Of a stretch of DNA of 64,000 bases, positions 61,462-64,000 are shown one piece after another. The notes beneath the pieces are model-generated. The model had not been told where the DNA came from. It ran no database searches and saw nothing but the letters and a program-made list of their open reading frames with translations. The stretch comes from Bacillus_BD sp963787345 (GTDB taxonomy: Bacteria > Bacillota > Bacilli > Bacillales > Cytobacillaceae), in assembly GCA_963787345.1 (NCBI GenBank), contig CAWBCW010000026.1, positions 310,001-374,000 on the forward strand, written 5' to 3'. The position numbers were made by a program, and so were the translations under genes. Numbering within the stretch: the stretch's first letter is position 1; every line of letters begins with the position of its first letter.

Positions 61462-64000
61462 ATGAAAATACGTAAGTCTATCTTGCTGTTTTTCGTTGCT
61501 ATTTTAGTGTTGAGCTCATTTCCACTGAATGGGATTAACGCAAAAGCAGCAGGAACAACAAGACAAAGTTTAGACATTAAGAAAACGTTGTTGGAACCTG
61601 TGGTTGATGGGACATTAAATGAAGAAATGTGGTCGATCAATGAACCTATTGACGTACGATTTGGCGAGGGGAATTTCAAAGATTCGCAGTTTGGTATGTT
61701 ATGGGATCATAAATATCTTTATATTGGGGTTATAGTAGAGGATGATAACTTGGTGCATAATGAAGCGGGAAGTTGGTTCCAGCAGGACAACATTAGCATG
61801 TTTTTCGACCCAAGTCTCCATCAATCGGCACCATTTGTTGAAAATGATATGCAAATTGGTTTGGTGTATGAGCCAAATAGCACGACTCCACAATTTTATT
61901 TTGGTGCTGCTGCCAACCATAAGAATAAAGCGGAAAATGATATCCTTCGTGCCATTCAAAAAACAGAAAGAGGCTGGAGTGCAGAGGTAGCAATTCCGTG
62001 GGAAATGCTAGATTTCGATCCTGTTCTTAGCAAACAATTGGGCTTTGAAATCAATGTTACCCATCGTGATGATAAAACTGATGCTCCGTTTAGTGCATGG
62101 AGTGCCTATCAATCTAGCTCTTTTTGGAATGATACAAGTGGCTACGGGATCGTTAACCTGAGTGAAGAAACCGTGAACGGCACAGAGAGTCATTTGCTTC
62201 TAGAGGAAAATTTTGATAGTTATGAAACTGGTGAATTCCCAATGAATTGGACTTCCCATGTTAATTCAGGCGGTCAAAGTTTTAAAATCGTGAAAGATGC
62301 AAACAGCGGAGATGGGAAACTCGTCTATGATGGAAGTGCCTCTGGTCATTCCGCGGCAGCATTGGCTCCTGTTAGATGGGATAACTATGTCGTTGAAGCC
62401 GATTTATCTTTTGAAGAAGTACTTAATAGTGCGAGATGGGCTTCTTTAGTTGTGAGAGCTTCTGATCATGGATTAAATCAATACAATCAAATGGCTGTTC
62501 GACAAAACGGAAGCTATGAGTTTGCTCATCGAACACCTAGTAACGCTTGGTCTGTTCCAATTACAGGAAAATGGACAGAACCGCTTGCTTTAGGTGAAGA
62601 GTATACATTGAAAATTAGAATTGTTGATAATCAAGTGAAAGAATATATTAAAGCAAAAAATAGTACAGAATATACGCTTTTAACAGACCAACGTCTAGAT
62701 ACTAGTATGCTAGAACGTGGAAAAGTGGGCGTACGTGCTGATCAAAGTAAAGTTGCTTTTGACAATTTGAAAGTAACAAGAGTTACTGCGGATGAGATCA
62801 TGATGGATGTTCCGACAGAATTGGAATCGTTAACTGGTCCGGTAGATGTATCCTATGAAGTGCAGTTCTCTGATGACATTAAAGAGTCTGTACCAACTGA
62901 AAATGTAAAGCTCTATTCCTCTGATGAGTCTGTTATCAAAATAATCGATGGACAACTTTATCCTCTTAAAGAAGGAAGGTCAACGATTATGGCGGTCTAT
63001 CAAAATGCTGTAGTAGAAAAAGAGGTGACGGTCAAATCGTCTGTCGAGGGTGTTAAAGTGAAGTCTCTACAGCATGAAGACGGGTATGTTTTAGGGACAG
63101 CTGGAGTTTCCATTCCGATCAATGGAGTTACGTTCCAGACTGCTAATAATGATTTAACAGAAGGACAAGTGACAGGTGATCAAGTGAAATGGTCTTCAAA
63201 TAGTGGAGATCTTGAGATTACAGCAGATTCAATTTTACCAAAAAAAGCGGGTGTTTATTCCGTAACGGTTACAAAGGATGAGGCGACTACTCCGATTCTT
63301 TTAGTCGTAAAAAGGGAAGAGGATGAGGAGTACGTCTTGTATGAAGAGGATTTTGATTATTTATCAGAGATCCCAGAAGATTGGACAAAGCTCAGCGGTA
63401 CAAGCGATGATAAGGTACAAGTGAAAGCAGGAGCTCTTGAAATCGATGGCAGAGGCGATGATTATAACGGCACAGGTGTACTGCTTCCTGAATACTTAGG
63501 GTTATTTGGGAATTATAAAATTGAAGCAGATATGACCCATATCGCTGCTAATAATACGGGTCGCTGGAATTCCATCATGTATCGTGTCCAGAATAATAGC
63601 TATCCTTACTATCAAATGGCAGTCCGTCAAAATGCAACAGCAGCGAATGGGGTGGAATTTGCCGAGAGGACACCAGAAAATGCGTGGAATGTACCTGAAA
63701 CGGCAGGCTATAGTGAATCAATTAGCAAGGACAAAATGTATCGCTACAGTGTTGTCGCATATGAAAACCGTGTACAGGAATGGATCAATGATGAGCTGCT
63801 TATCGATACGGAATTAGCAACTTCTTATGAAAAGGGAAGAATTGGTTTTCAAACGGCAGGTAGTTTAACAAAAGTGGACAATATTAAGGTAACATTGCAA
63901 ACAGAAGAATTGCCAGAGATTGTTAGACCGGGTAATAACTTTGTCGCGGTTACAGAACCAGACACAAGTATTTCTCTTGCACCAAGCGTTGTAGCAGAAG
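61462..64000 (+). CDS. Large secreted multidomain protein, partial (runs off the window end)
   Basis: Open for 846 codons from ATG 61462 (AAGGGGAG upstream) to the window end with no stop. Signal peptide at 1-30 ending N-A-K-A-A. Residues about 35-240 look like a family 9 carbohydrate-binding/DOMON-type module (V-D-G-T-L-N-E-E-M-W, W-D-H-K-Y-L-Y-I-G-V). Residues 245-440 and 620-815 are two related concanavalin-like jelly-roll modules, each with F-D-Y or F-D-S start, Y-x-Q-M-A-V-R-Q-N and E-F-A-x-R-T-P. Between them are two bacterial Ig-like modules (about 442-620). No catalytic domain is seen in this part. It is probably a wall- or polysaccharide-acting exoprotein; its activity would be encoded downstream. 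Confidence 0.8.
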   Translation, partial: MKIRKSILLFFVAILVLSSFPLNGINAKAAGTTRQSLDIKKTLLEPVVDGTLNEEMWSINEPIDVRFGEGNFKDSQFGMLWDHKYLYIGVIVEDDNLVHNEAGSWFQQDNISMFFDPSLHQSAPFVENDMQIGLVYEPNSTTPQFYFGAAANHKNKAENDILRAIQKTERGWSAEVAIPWEMLDFDPVLSKQLGFEINVTHRDDKTDAPFSAWSAYQSSSFWNDTSGYGIVNLSEETVNGTESHLLLEENFDSYETGEFPMNWTSHVNSGGQSFKIVKDANSGDGKLVYDGSASGHSAAALAPVRWDNYVVEADLSFEEVLNSARWASLVVRASDHGLNQYNQMAVRQNGSYEFAHRTPSNAWSVPITGKWTEPLALGEEYTLKIRIVDNQVKEYIKAKNSTEYTLLTDQRLDTSMLERGKVGVRADQSKVAFDNLKVTRVTADEIMMDVPTELESLTGPVDVSYEVQFSDDIKESVPTENVKLYSSDESVIKIIDGQLYPLKEGRSTIMAVYQNAVVEKEVTVKSSVEGVKVKSLQHEDGYVLGTAGVSIPINGVTFQTANNDLTEGQVTGDQVKWSSNSGDLEITADSILPKKAGVYSVTVTKDEATTPILLVVKREEDEEYVLYEEDFDYLSEIPEDWTKLSGTSDDKVQVKAGALEIDGRGDDYNGTGVLLPEYLGLFGNYKIEADMTHIAANNTGRWNSIMYRVQNNSYPYYQMAVRQNATAANGVEFAERTPENAWNVPETAGYSESISKDKMYRYSVVAYENRVQEWINDELLIDTELATSYEKGRIGFQTAGSLTKVDNIKVTLQTEELPEIVRPGNNFVAVTEPDTSISLAPSVVAE

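Noticed and set aside
1..64000. CRISPR arrays, tRNA and rRNA genes, prophage structural genes
   Set aside because: No regularly spaced repeats, no tRNA-like or rRNA sequence and no phage genes were found on reading.

Overview
The window reads as chromosomal DNA of a low-GC Gram-positive bacterium of the Bacillaceae. Support comes from strong GGAGG-type ribosome binding sites, frequent GTG and TTG starts, Fur boxes, a GlpP-type leader, LysM-NlpC/P60 wall hydrolase and PBP3-like genes, galU, a YtrA/YtrB-like module, DUF3231 and DUF4003 genes and a bacillibactin-type synthetase. Species cannot be named from the sequence alone. No rRNA, tRNA or CRISPR array was seen.

Layout. 0-10 kb: a SWIM protein and the start of an SNF2 helicase (minus strand), a YIP1 protein with an HlyD-like adaptor, a small XRE regulator operon, a LysM/NlpC-P60 hydrolase cut by an in-frame TGA, and a PBP3-like transpeptidase with two frameshifts. 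10-19.3 kb: intact galU, then an 8 kb block (glpP, DeoR regulator, ugpBAEC-like sugar-phosphate transporter, metallophosphoesterase, HAD phosphatase). All eight protein genes in this block are broken, and it is closed by a second copy of the galU 3' end with its terminator. 19.3-34 kb: anion permease plus glycerate kinase, a TetR/polar amino acid ABC/OsmC operon, DUF3231, SnoaL-like, tatA, a tnpB relic, aldehyde dehydrogenase, quinone-oxidoreductase-like and DUF4003 genes. All full-length genes here are intact. 34-49.5 kb: an iron region with three Fur boxes: flavin reductase, a permease/binding-protein chimera, AraC regulator, siderophore esterase, then dhbE - stand-alone aryl carrier - dhbF - mbtH - MFS exporter - sfp. 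IS1182-like transposase remnants in the same orientation lie on both sides of the biosynthetic genes. 50-54.5 kb: GntR/ABC module with a clear operator, small relics, an alpha/beta hydrolase. 54.7-61 kb: DeoR regulator and 2-aminoethylphosphonate uptake and degradation genes, in which permease, phnW and phnX carry frameshifts. 61.5-64 kb: a large secreted multidomain protein that runs off the window.

How the genes work together. The siderophore module is predicted from adenylation-domain residues to join 2,3-dihydroxybenzoate, glycine and threonine, the bacillibactin monomer, but no gene for making 2,3-dihydroxybenzoate is present here. The phosphonate locus would import 2-aminoethylphosphonate, transaminate it (PhnW) and cleave the C-P bond (PhnX). 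The galU-flanked block would import and process a glycerol-3-phosphate-like compound.

The most striking features are the galU direct repeat around a block of broken genes, the clustering of single-base frameshifts in a few loci while about 37 kb (19-56 kb) holds only one, and the IS-flanked siderophore module without its aryl-acid genes.
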